Below, one piece after another: positions 1 through 7,707 of a stretch of DNA of 64,000 bases. The notes under the pieces are model-generated. The model saw only the letters and a program-made list of their open reading frames with translations, made no database searches and was not told the DNA's origin. This DNA is from Bacillota bacterium. GTDB lineage: Bacteria; Bacillota; Desulfotomaculia; Desulfotomaculales; Desulfallaceae. The position numbers and the translations under genes were made by a program. Every line of letters starts with the position of its first letter. Position 1 is the stretch's first letter. The DNA is taken from NCBI GenBank assembly GCA_023439185.1, contig JAEXOR010000065.1, forward strand, positions 62,001 to 126,000. The letters run 5' to 3'.

Positions 1-551
1 ATCTTGCCGCCTTTAGCCGTAATATACAAGTCGCCCCTTTTGGCGTTACAAAGTTCGCTGACCCGCAGCCCGGCATGCAGCATCAATCCGATAATGGCCT
101 CGTCCCTGGTGCCGCCATATTGGCGGACAGCCCTGATAAGTCTGGCCTGCTGAGATCTGGTAAGCCAACGCGGGACAGGTGTGTTTGCAATGGCCACCAT
201 TTTGATATCCTCGGACGGATTATCTTTGATCTGCCCTTCTCTTTTTAACCAGGAAAAGAAAATCTTTAAACTGATTAGTGCTCTATTTACTGTGGCCGGC
301 GCCGCACCATACCCTTTATGCCCCCCATTTTGCTGCATATAGGTGCGATATTCCACTAAATCCAAGGGAGAAGTTGCATTAATCGTAAATGAATCGTATT
401 TGCTGATGCTCCATTTTATAAACCTGCTGACATCTCCCACATAGGCCCGGACCGATCTGCCCCTGTCTGTTGCCATTAGGTAACTTTCAAATTCTTGCAT
501 TAGCGGTTCCAACTTATCGGAACTAAATACCTCATTCCAATCTCTGCTCAT
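1..551 (-). CDS. Tyrosine recombinase / phage-type integrase, partial (C-terminal end beyond window)
   Basis: Reading the minus strand from the ATG at 549-551 gives an open frame that runs off the left edge (183 codons visible). Residues about 10-100 look like the SAM-like core-binding domain of XerC/XerD-type recombinases. The catalytic domain begins around residue 125, with the segment LHAGLRVSEL carrying the first catalytic arginine. The later H-x-x-R and tyrosine boxes lie outside the window, so intactness cannot be judged. The start lies 66 bp from an inverted repeat that pairs with a second copy beyond the next gene; recombinases of this family commonly act on adjacent sites, so a role in inverting or moving 617-1560 is inferred. 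Confidence 0.85.
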   Translation of the reverse strand, partial: MSRDWNEVFSSDKLEPLMQEFESYLMATDRGRSVRAYVGDVSRFIKWSISKYDSFTINATSPLDLVEYRTYMQQNGGHKGYGAAPATVNRALISLKIFFSWLKREGQIKDNPSEDIKMVAIANTPVPRWLTRSQQARLIRAVRQYGGTRDEAIIGLMLHAGLRVSELCNAKRGDLYITAKGGK

Positions 552-616
552 CAAGCGTCAAACACTCCTATTATGCCTGTTTTTTATTGTCATATTAATC
601 ATTATATCAATGCGAG

Positions 617-641
617 TACAGATAAGTCTACTTATCGGAAC
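617..641 (+). repeat. Left copy of a 25-bp inverted repeat (candidate recombination site)
   Basis: This 25-bp segment matches the reverse complement of 1536-1560 at 24 of 25 positions. Its middle is itself a dyad: GATAAG, then TCTA, then CTTATC. A dyad with an asymmetric 4-bp centre, present in opposite orientation at the two ends, is the expected architecture of paired tyrosine-recombinase inversion sites. It also fits terminal repeats of a small transposon with TA flanks. It lies between the divergent recombinase gene and the HD-GYP gene. Confidence 0.7.
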
Positions 642-687
642 ATTCAAGCCAAAACAACAATAGCGTAGTTGTTGCAGGAGATTAAAA

Positions 688-1215
688 TTGAAAACGGCGA
701 CTGCTTCATTGGAGTACAAAAAAATATTAATCCATTGTGAAAAGGTTAGTAAACTAGTGGCCAAGATTTTCCCGGATAACGATAATCTTGTTTTAGCAGG
801 TTTACTGCACGATATCGGCAAGCTGGAGATCCCATTAACGGTATTAAACAAGGCCGGACCGCTAACCATTGAGGAACTGGACCTAATCAAAAGACATCCT
901 CTTTACGGGATGAAAATTGTTCAAGGTATGGGCTATTGTGATGAGATTGCCAACAGTGTGCTGCATCACCATGAACGATGGGATGGCAATGGTTATCCCG
1001 GCGGCTTGAAAGGAAACGCTATTCCATTGTTTAGTCGGATTATTGCGGTGGCGGACGCTTTTGACGCGATGATTACCAACAGGCCGTATAAGCGCGCCCT
1101 TGCAAATGATGAAGCCATAAGTGAACTTGTTACGAAAGCAGGTTATCAATTCGACCCCGGTATTGTTGAAGATTTTGTATCTATAATCCAAAGAAACAGC
1201 CATTGGGAGGGGTAA
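688..1215 (+). CDS. HD-GYP domain protein (putative cyclic di-GMP phosphodiesterase)
   Basis: The 175-residue protein is almost entirely an HD-GYP domain. LLHDIGK (about residue 40) is the metal-binding HD pair, HHHERWDGNGYPGG (about 93-106) holds the histidines and the GYP signature, and AVADAFDAM follows. The family hydrolyses cyclic di-GMP; no sensory or receiver domain is attached, so regulation would have to be by expression. The TTG start at 688 has a GCAGGAG ribosome site 7 bases upstream. The gene sits inside the 617-1560 inverted-repeat pair, next to a recombinase gene, so its orientation relative to outside promoters might be switchable (inference). Confidence 0.87.
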   Translation: MKTATASLEYKKILIHCEKVSKLVAKIFPDNDNLVLAGLLHDIGKLEIPLTVLNKAGPLTIEELDLIKRHPLYGMKIVQGMGYCDEIANSVLHHHERWDGNGYPGGLKGNAIPLFSRIIAVADAFDAMITNRPYKRALANDEAISELVTKAGYQFDPGIVEDFVSIIQRNSHWEG

Positions 1216-1224
1216 TTTGGGGGA

Positions 1225-1388
1225 ATTAATGCGGCAGAGGAACAAACGGCACCATAGAAGAGGTTTCAGCATCTGCTTAGGAATTATCCAGGCTATCTGT
1301 GGATTTAAATAACCTTGTTAATAGGTTCAAGGTAGATACGACCGCCTCTGTGGATATGACTGTCTCTAAGGGAGAAAACGCTGGTTAA
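1225..1388 (+). pseudogene. Decayed C-terminal tail of a methyl-accepting chemotaxis protein
   Basis: Translation from 1225 gives INAAEEQTA, then a one-base deletion near 1252 moves the reading frame. From 1254 it continues IEEVSASA, an in-frame TAG at 1278-1280, and ELSRLSVDLNNLVNRFKV. This is the recognisable end of MCP signalling domains (EEQTAAIEEVSASAQEL...LNNLVxxFKV). Only about 50 codons remain and two lesions are visible, so it cannot be functional. It begins directly after the HD-GYP stop and lies inside the inverted-repeat segment. Confidence 0.75.
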
Positions 1389-1461
1389 CAGCAGCAAATC
1401 CAGTATAAATAAGTTTGCAATCTAAGGCTCCGACACATTTTTCTAATTATAATTCCATAAT

Positions 1462-1518
1462 CCAAACAACAGCAACGTACCCACCATAAAGGCAGGTGGG
1501 TACGTTGCTGTTGTTTGG
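1462..1518. repeat. Perfect 24-bp inverted repeat with 9-base loop
   Basis: The left arm 1462-1485 and right arm 1495-1518 are exact reverse complements, with loop 1486-1494. No T-run follows on either strand, so it is not a standard intrinsic terminator. It lies 17 bp inside the right 25-bp repeat. The rest of 1389-1870 is AT-rich and shows no coding sequence that I can support. Confidence 0.85.
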
Positions 1519-1535
1519 GTCTGGTCAAGGAATTA

Positions 1536-1560
1536 GTTCTGATAAGTAGACTTATCTGTA
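1536..1560 (-). repeat. Right copy of the 25-bp inverted repeat
   Basis: It matches 617-641 in reverse complement at 24 of 25 positions, with centre TAGA instead of TCTA. A weaker half-copy sharing GTTCTGATAA lies near 1644-1653. The segment between the two full copies is about 0.9 kb. Confidence 0.7.
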
Positions 1561-1870
1561 TTAGAAATAGATTTTAAAAATCTCCACCCATGTTAGAATA
1601 TCAAAATCAATTCAAATCTTAACCTTGTAAAGCCACAGATTAGGTTCTGATAAATAAAAATTACCTGTTGTTGATTTTCGACAAAATATTAAACAATCCT
1701 TTATTTTTTTAATACATGTAATAAAATTACAGAACAGAAAACGATTCAATGCAGTATCTTGCTTTGGCTGGTTAAGAGGTGGATTGAGTTGTTTTTTCCC
1801 ATAATTTTGGAGGAATATTTAGGGAAAATATCGAATTTGAACTAAATAAAAATTATAGAAGAGGTGCAAA

Positions 1871-2092
1871 ATGGGATTGAATAGCACTTTAGTTGCGCAG
1901 GTTATTAACTTTTTAATTCTGTTCTTGTTTGTATACTTAATCGTATACCTGTTATTTATAAGGCCCAGAAAGTGGGCTCAAATGAATGCGCAACGCGAAG
2001 ACGAAATTACAAAAAAGTTGGACAAAATAATTGAACTGCAAGAGAAACAACTACAAATGTCCGAAAAGTCTTCAAAAATCCACAATCCTTGA
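1871..2092 (+). CDS. Small single-span membrane protein
   Basis: The 73-residue protein starts at an ATG with GAAGAGG upstream. Residues about 5-30 form one hydrophobic helix (LVAQVINFLILFLFVYLIVY). An RPRK positive patch marks the cytoplasmic side, and a charged, probably coiled-coil tail (about 38-68) follows. The N-terminus resembles the membrane anchor of ATP synthase subunit b, but the length and lack of an atp cluster argue against that identity. Function unknown. Confidence 0.6.
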   Translation: MGLNSTLVAQVINFLILFLFVYLIVYLLFIRPRKWAQMNAQREDEITKKLDKIIELQEKQLQMSEKSSKIHNP

Positions 2093-2134
2093 TTACCGGT
2101 ACTTCTTCGCATTCTGGGCATTGGAGGTATGATT

Positions 2135-2842
2135 ATGCAGTTTTCTATTGCGTCGGCTGTAATGGAAGTGTTCCCCAACATATGTATCGGTGTTGTAGTG
2201 GCAAAGGATATTGATAACTCCGGCGCCGATCCCGCCATTGCCGATATGCTTGCAGCCGGCATGGACAGCCTGTCTGAACGCGTCGGCGGCAGGGATTACA
2301 AGCAGCACCCCATGATTGCCGCATGGCGGAGCGCCTTTCAGCGTATACAATGCAACCCCAATAAATTCCCCAGCTCCATTGAAGCAATGGTAAGCCGCAT
2401 TGTCAAAGGAGGAAAATTACCTTCCATTAATAAGGTCGTGGATCTGAATAACGCCCTGTCTCTGAAATACCTTCTCTCCATGGGCGCCCATGACCTGGAC
2501 CGCCTGGAGGGCGACCTGGCGGTCCGGTTCAGCCGGCAGGGAGACATTTTCACCCCCTTCGGTCAGGAAGAACCGGAGGAGGTGGACGAGGGTGAAATTG
2601 TGTACGCCGACGGGCTGGAAGTGCGAACACGCCGGTGGATATGGCGCCAGGGCAACCGGGCCAAAGTTACCGGGGAAAGCAGGCGGGTGTTTTTCCCTAT
2701 TGACGGTTTTACCGATGTAAGCAAAGATGCCGTCATTCAGGCCCGCGAAGAACTGGCCGCTGCATTGGAAAACTTGCTTGGTGCAAAGGTTCAAAAATTT
2801 TATCTGGACGCGGCCAGCCCGTCAATCGAGTTTTTCGTATGA
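2135..2842 (+). CDS. Stand-alone B3/4-domain protein (phenylalanyl-tRNA synthetase beta-like)
   Basis: About 235 residues resembling the B3/4 region of bacterial PheT, found as single-domain proteins (COG3382 type). Visible features are the central YKQHPMIAAWRSAFQRI segment, SRIVKGGKLPSINKVVDLNNALSLKY, and the C-terminal QAREELAAALENLLGA. In PheT this fold hydrolyses misacylated tRNA; the free-standing role is not established. The ATG at 2129 is only one base from GGAGGT (2123-2128), so the ATG at 2135 is the better start. It converges on the T-box-controlled gene at 2844-3200. Confidence 0.8.
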   Translation: MQFSIASAVMEVFPNICIGVVVAKDIDNSGADPAIADMLAAGMDSLSERVGGRDYKQHPMIAAWRSAFQRIQCNPNKFPSSIEAMVSRIVKGGKLPSINKVVDLNNALSLKYLLSMGAHDLDRLEGDLAVRFSRQGDIFTPFGQEEPEEVDEGEIVYADGLEVRTRRWIWRQGNRAKVTGESRRVFFPIDGFTDVSKDAVIQAREELAAALENLLGAKVQKFYLDAASPSIEFFV

Positions 2843-2843
2843 T

Positions 2844-3200
2844 TTAATAACCTCTGACCACTTTATTGATGATCAGATCAAATTCTTGTTGAGAAAGAAT
2901 CCGGTGCTGAGCCTGGTTCCCATGGTTAACCGCTACACCCATCGGGTTGACGAAATCATATCTGATGGAAATTTCACTTTCAACCGCGTCTTCCATAACG
3001 GTACCAATGGTGTAAACCCGGTTGGCTCCATTATAAAGCGCGACGCGGTCCCCTGCTTTCAATGCCGGCGGTTGTTCCGTATAAGCAATGCGGTCCGTCT
3101 GGCCTACGTCTTTGGTGGCGTGAATACCCGGTATGGATGTTAATAACATTGTAACTCCTGACTTACTGCCGTGCCCGCGGACTCCATCTAATTGACACAT
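2844..3200 (-). CDS. Hypothetical protein under T-box control
   Basis: The 118-residue protein starts at an ATG at 3198-3200 with AAGGAGG 9 bases upstream. An upstream extension to 3233 would overlap the T-box terminator and has no ribosome site. I recognise no family: it starts MCQLDG, has a central segment PALKAGDRVALYNGANRVYT that resembles a small beta-barrel, and lacks membrane spans. It is not an aminoacyl-tRNA synthetase, amino-acid transporter or biosynthetic enzyme that I can recognise, although it is the only gene downstream of a T-box leader. The next gene is convergent, so the leader controls this gene alone. Confidence 0.65.
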   Translation of the reverse strand: MCQLDGVRGHGSKSGVTMLLTSIPGIHATKDVGQTDRIAYTEQPPALKAGDRVALYNGANRVYTIGTVMEDAVESEISIRYDFVNPMGVAVNHGNQAQHRILSQQEFDLIINKVVRGY

Positions 3201-3220
3201 AAGAAGAACCTCCTTAATAT

Positions 3221-3512
3221 AAAATAAAAACACCCCGCCCCACTTAGGGACGGGATGTAATGGCCTCGCGGTACCACCCTATTTGCTCCGGATATTATTT
3301 CCGGAACCACTCTGACAAGGTACGGGAAAAAACATTTTCCGATACCCTCTTCCTTTTAACGGCGGAAACTCCGGCCCGGCCTACTAGCCCAATGGGCATT
3401 CAGCCTGCAGTTCCGGGGCGAACTTCAATTTAACCGTTCCCGCCGGGCTTCCACCACCCCCGGCTCGCTGCGGAGACTAATTAAACCTACTTTACCCCTT
3501 CATGACATTTAT
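3221..3512 (-). promoter_or_regulatory. T-box leader (tRNA-sensing riboswitch) with terminator
   Basis: On the minus strand the conserved T-box sequence AGGGTGGTACCGCGA is complete (3266-3280). It is followed by a terminator stem (CATCCCGTCCC at 3247-3257 with GGGCGGGGTG at 3231-3240) and a T-rich run at 3221-3230. Further upstream a Stem I-like hairpin GCCGGG...CCCGGC carries GGTGGTGGAAG in its loop. The specifier region probably lies in GGAACTGCAGGC (about 3409-3420 in complement). TGC (Cys) or CTG (Leu) are both possible and I cannot decide by eye. The leader precedes the unknown gene 2844-3200. Confidence 0.9.
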
Positions 3513-3568
3513 TTACTATTCACTTAAAGTTACTTTAACAATGTTCAATCTAATTGTCAATAACCTTT

Positions 3569-4021
3569 TTACAAATCCTTGATTACCGCCTCTTCTCCAC
3601 AATTGGGGAACTTGGGGCAGTTGATGCATTCCTTCCAGACCTTCTGGGGCAGGTTCTCCTTGGGGATAATTGAAAAGCCGCATTTGACGAAAAACGGCGC
3701 CCGGTAGGTAAGGGCGAATACCCGGGGGATCTCCAGATCCACGGCCTCGGCCAGGAAGGCTTCCACCAGACCGCGGCCGACGCCCCGCTTCTGCCAGTCT
3801 TCATCCACGGCCAGAGCGCGGATTTCCGCCAGATCCTCCCAAATAACGTGGAGCGACCCCACGCCTACTACCTGGCCGTCGGCTTCTGCCACCATGAATT
3901 CCCGGATACATTCGTATAGTGATGAACGCGAGCGCCCCAGCATCAGGTCCTGCTCGGCGAAATGAGTGATAAACCGGTGGATGGTTTCCACGTCGGTGAT
4001 TTTGGCTTTGCGAATCAGCAT
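3569..4021 (-). CDS. GNAT N-acetyltransferase, possibly short ArgA-type N-acetylglutamate synthase
   Basis: 150 residues with a complete GNAT fold: the acetyl-CoA loop is in VDEDWQKRGVGRGLVEAFL (about 73-91), and strand 5 is near PRVFALTY. The C-terminal CINCPKFPNCGE cluster occurs in the short ArgA-like acetyltransferases of clostridia and deltaproteobacteria, which acetylate glutamate for arginine synthesis. No arginine genes are adjacent, so substrate is a family-level guess. It begins 15 bp after purQ ends and probably shares its transcript. Confidence 0.75.
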   Translation of the reverse strand: MLIRKAKITDVETIHRFITHFAEQDLMLGRSRSSLYECIREFMVAEADGQVVGVGSLHVIWEDLAEIRALAVDEDWQKRGVGRGLVEAFLAEAVDLEIPRVFALTYRAPFFVKCGFSIIPKENLPQKVWKECINCPKFPNCGEEAVIKDL

Positions 4022-4036
4022 GATGACATCAATCCT

Positions 4037-4825
4037 TTACAAACTCTTGGCGGCGTATTCCACCGCGTTGCGGAACAATGGCAGGCCGTGCGGTTCAATA
4101 AACCGGGTCCGGCGCCAGTTGGGATGTTGGTATAACTCCACGAAACGCTCGGGGTGCGGCATTAATCCCAGCACCCGGCCGGTGTGGTCGCAAACCCCCG
4201 CGATGGCATTCAGCGAGCCGTTGGGGTTTAACGGGTAAACCGAGGCGGGTTTGCCGGTGGCCGGGTTGGCGTACCGGAACACCACCTGACCGTTATTTTC
4301 AATTTCCGCCAGTGTTTCCGGCGTGGTGTAGAACTTCCCTTCCCCGTGGGCCACCTGGTACTGCACCACCGTTTCCTCCATCCCGCCGGTAAAAATACAG
4401 TTTGACTTTTCCACCAGCAGGTTGATCCACCGGCATTCAAAATGTCCGCTGTCGTTATGCATCAGGGCGGCGCTTATTTTGCCCAGTTCTCCCCGGGGCA
4501 GCAAACCGGTGCGCACCAGTACCTGGAACCCGTTACAGATGCCGATTACCGGCTTGCCGGCGGTTACAAAGCTGTTTAGCTGGTCTTTCAGGAACGAGGT
4601 CAGTTCCACGGACAGAATTTTGCCCGAGTGGATGTCGTCGCCGTAGGAGAATCCCCCGGGGATGGCCAGGATTTGATAGTCGGCCAGTTTTCTGGCGCCT
4701 GAGCGCAGTTGATTGACGTGCACCATCTCGCACCGGGCCCCGGCCTTTTCAAAGGCGTAATAAGTTTCCAGGTCACAGTTGGTGCCGTCGGTCCTCAAAA
4801 TACATACCAGCGGTTTCATGCTCAT
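4037..4825 (-). CDS. purQ: Phosphoribosylformylglycinamidine synthase, glutaminase subunit
   Basis: 262 residues of a class I glutamine amidotransferase, with GGFSYGDDI, the nucleophile cysteine in VIGICNGFQVL and C-terminal MPHPERFVE. PurQ supplies ammonia to PurL for FGAM formation, the fourth step of purine synthesis. The ATG at 4825 overlaps the purL stop in an ATGA arrangement, implying translational coupling. The frame stays open far upstream only because it shadows purL. Confidence 0.95.
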   Translation of the reverse strand: MSMKPLVCILRTDGTNCDLETYYAFEKAGARCEMVHVNQLRSGARKLADYQILAIPGGFSYGDDIHSGKILSVELTSFLKDQLNSFVTAGKPVIGICNGFQVLVRTGLLPRGELGKISAALMHNDSGHFECRWINLLVEKSNCIFTGGMEETVVQYQVAHGEGKFYTTPETLAEIENNGQVVFRYANPATGKPASVYPLNPNGSLNAIAGVCDHTGRVLGLMPHPERFVELYQHPNWRRTRFIEPHGLPLFRNAVEYAAKSL

Positions 4826-7659
4826 GCTCCAAACACCTCCCGCATCGGCTTGCGCCAGGCCTCGAACAGTGTTTCCGTGTTTACTGCGAACAGTTGGCCG
4901 CCTTCCCGGCGAACGGTAATCACCTTGCTGTCGTTGGTGCGGCCCAGCACCAGGTGCGGGACGCCGGCGAACAGTTCCCGGGCCGTGCCGGGGTTTTCCA
5001 CTTCCACCAGAAAGCAGCCCGCGGTTTCGTTGAACAGGAAATAATCCGCCCGGTTGCCGTCCGGGACGGCGATTTCCGCCCCCGCCCCGCCGCCGAAGCA
5101 CATTTCGGCCAGCGCGGCCAAAAGACCGCCCTCGCTGATGTCGTGACAAGCCTGCACTGCGCCTTTATGGCAGGCCCGGTGTACGGCTTTGAATACTTCC
5201 GGCAGTGTTTGCAGGTTGATTTGCGGCACCCGGGGTGAGCAGGCGCCGGTTATGGCAAAGTAGGATGAACCGCCCATTTGGCTGATGTCCCGTTGTCCCA
5301 CCAGCACCAGGGTGCTGCCCGGGTGTTTGATGTCCGAGGATACCGTGGCGGTCACATCGGGTATCCGGCCGAAACATGATACGCAAAGCACCGGCGGTAT
5401 TTTGATTATTGAACCGTCCCGGGACCGGTAAGTGCTGGAGAGACTGTCCTTGCCGGAGATGAACGGCATTCCGGTGGCCCGCACAAAGTCGCAGCAGGCG
5501 TCCACGGCCCGGTCCAGGTCATGCAGCGATTCTTCGTCCGGGTAGGGCCAGATAAAGTTGTCTATCAGCATCAGGTCCGCCGGGTCGGCGCCCGTGGCCA
5601 CGGCGTTTGATACCGCTTCGGCGGCCGCCCAGACACTGCCGGCGTAAGGATCGATCTGGTTTAATACCGGGTTCAGCCCGTGGGAGATGACCACCCCGTA
5701 TTGTTTGCCCGGCACCGGGGTCAGTACCACGGCGTCGTTGGGAGCGCTGCCCGGCAGGCCGCCGAAAGGCGGCAGCGCGCTGCTGCCCTGGACCCCGTGA
5801 TCGTAAACCCGCACAATCGGTTCTTTGGAGCATACGTTCAGGTGGGCCATAATTCCGGTGCAGGCCCGGGTCCAGTCGGCGGGCATGCCCGGTGCAAGCT
5901 CTTTATTTTCTCGCGGCTTGCCGGCTGCGGTCATGGTGCGTTTGGGCAAACCGTCGTGCAGGAATTTCATATCCAATTCGCATACCCGGTCCCGGCCGTA
6001 AAATACTTCCAGCCGTCCGGTGCCGGTAAATTCACCGACAGCGGTTGCCTCGACGTTATACTCCCGGCAAATGGCCAGCAGTTGGCCCAGGTTTTCCGGA
6101 GCTATGGCCAGGGCCATCCGCTCCTGGCTCTCGGAGAGCCATATCTCCCACGGGGCCAGGCCCGGGTATTTAACCGGAGCCTTTTCAAGGTGAATTTTAA
6201 CTCCGGTATGTTTGCCCATTTCACCGAAGGCTGAGGCAAACCCGCCGGCGCCGCAGTCCGTGACGGCCCGGATCAATTTTTCGTCCCGGGCTTTTAACAG
6301 CGCGTCGCTCATGCGTTTTTCCTCAATGGCATGACCGATTTGCACCGCGCTGGCGTTAACGTCCATGGTGCGGTGGGTCATCTCGCCGCTGGAGAAGGTG
6401 GCCCCGTGGATACCGTCCCGTCCGGTCCGCCCCCCCACCGCCACGGCAATGTCGCCCTTTTCCGGCCGGCCCTTTTGGGCGTCTCCGGCGGGCATGAGCC
6501 CGTAAGCGCCCACGATGATGGTGGGCTTGGCCCGGAAGTCACGGTGAAAGTGCAGCGAACCGTTGTTGGTGGGGATGCCCATCCGGTTGCCGTAGTCACG
6601 TACTCCGTCCACCACCCGCCGCAGCAGGTAGCGGGGATGCAGGCAGCCCTCGGGCACTTCCTCCGCCGGCAGGTCCGGCGGCGCGAAGCAGAACATGTCG
6701 GTGGAGGCGATTACCCGGGCGCCCTTGCCGGTGCCCATGATGTCCCTGAACACGCCCCCGCTGCCGGTCATGGCCCCGCCGTAAGGTTCGATGGCCGAGG
6801 GCGAGTTATGGGTTTCCACTTTGCCGCAGACGGCCAGATCGTCGTACAGGGCCAGCACCCCGGAATTGTCCACAAAGGCGGATAAAACCAGCGGGTGGGC
6901 GGCTTGGGCGGTGGCCTCCTGCAGCCGTTTTAAAAGCGGTTCTTTGGGCCGGCCGTCAACTATGAGTTGGGCTTTAAAGGTCTTGTGCCCGCAGTGTTCC
7001 GACCAGGTTTGGGCCAGAGTCTCCACTTCGCAGTCGGTGGGGTCCCGGTCCAGGGCGATGAAATATTCTTTAATCGCCTGCATTTCCGTCAGGTTTAAAA
7101 AAAGGCTGTCTTTGCTGAGCTCCATCAGTGCTTCGTTGTCCATGGAGCGGACGGGTATAGTCCGGGTGCCGGCCGGGCTGCCGCTGATGATCAGGGTGGC
7201 GGGCTTTTCTTTGACCACCCGTTCCACGGTTTCGTTGACCAGCAGCCGGTTGATAATAGTTGCTGTTTCTTCTTCGGTAACGGTACCGAAAAACCCGTAT
7301 TCGGTGCTGGAATCGGCGGCCAAAAGGCCCTTTACTTCCAAATCGGCGGCGGCTTTCATGATTGAGCCGGCTTCGGGATTCATGACCCCTGGTTTGTAGG
7401 CCACTTCCACCAGCATTCCGGCATCCTCAATAATCGGCTGGTTTATTGTATACCGCTGGAAGATGGATTCGGCCAGTAAATCCCGGGCCAGCAATCCGGC
7501 ATCGGCCTCGGTGACGCCCTCGAAACGGTACACTCTGGCCGTGGTTATGCGGTCGATGCTGTGGATGCCCAGAAAATTTTTAATCGTGTGCAGCAATCCT
7601 TCGCCTTTAGGATCATTCACCTGGGGTAAATTGGTCACCCGTACTTCCTGAATGGTCAC
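4822..7659 (-). CDS. purL: Phosphoribosylformylglycinamidine synthase, synthetase subunit fused to PurS-like domains
   Basis: 945 residues from a GTG at 7659 with GGAGGT about 9 bases upstream; the frame upstream of this lacks a ribosome site. The first about 170 residues contain two PurS-like units (one with LPQVNDPKGEG, one with YKPGVMNPEAG), then LAQTWSEHCGHKTF starts the ATP-binding catalytic part. DNSGVLALYDD, KVETHNSPSAIEPYGGA and two AIRS-like halves follow. There is no C-terminal glutaminase, which is supplied by purQ. The enzyme converts FGAR to FGAM. This is an intermediate form between small PurL plus separate PurS and the large one-chain enzyme. Confidence 0.93.
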   Translation of the reverse strand: MTIQEVRVTNLPQVNDPKGEGLLHTIKNFLGIHSIDRITTARVYRFEGVTEADAGLLARDLLAESIFQRYTINQPIIEDAGMLVEVAYKPGVMNPEAGSIMKAAADLEVKGLLAADSSTEYGFFGTVTEEETATIINRLLVNETVERVVKEKPATLIISGSPAGTRTIPVRSMDNEALMELSKDSLFLNLTEMQAIKEYFIALDRDPTDCEVETLAQTWSEHCGHKTFKAQLIVDGRPKEPLLKRLQEATAQAAHPLVLSAFVDNSGVLALYDDLAVCGKVETHNSPSAIEPYGGAMTGSGGVFRDIMGTGKGARVIASTDMFCFAPPDLPAEEVPEGCLHPRYLLRRVVDGVRDYGNRMGIPTNNGSLHFHRDFRAKPTIIVGAYGLMPAGDAQKGRPEKGDIAVAVGGRTGRDGIHGATFSSGEMTHRTMDVNASAVQIGHAIEEKRMSDALLKARDEKLIRAVTDCGAGGFASAFGEMGKHTGVKIHLEKAPVKYPGLAPWEIWLSESQERMALAIAPENLGQLLAICREYNVEATAVGEFTGTGRLEVFYGRDRVCELDMKFLHDGLPKRTMTAAGKPRENKELAPGMPADWTRACTGIMAHLNVCSKEPIVRVYDHGVQGSSALPPFGGLPGSAPNDAVVLTPVPGKQYGVVISHGLNPVLNQIDPYAGSVWAAAEAVSNAVATGADPADLMLIDNFIWPYPDEESLHDLDRAVDACCDFVRATGMPFISGKDSLSSTYRSRDGSIIKIPPVLCVSCFGRIPDVTATVSSDIKHPGSTLVLVGQRDISQMGGSSYFAITGACSPRVPQINLQTLPEVFKAVHRACHKGAVQACHDISEGGLLAALAEMCFGGGAGAEIAVPDGNRADYFLFNETAGCFLVEVENPGTARELFAGVPHLVLGRTNDSKVITVRREGGQLFAVNTETLFEAWRKPMREVFGA

Positions 7660-7707
7660 TGTTTCCGCACCTCCGGTATAATACGGCAATAGGGTATGCA
7701 AAACAAC

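Noticed and set aside
1462..1518. Integron attC site
   Set aside because: The stem is perfectly symmetric, without the extrahelical bases and conserved R-box sequences of attC sites.
4826..5149. N-terminal extension of PurQ
   Set aside because: It is the antisense-frame shadow of purL; the ATGA overlap at 4822-4825 fixes the real start.
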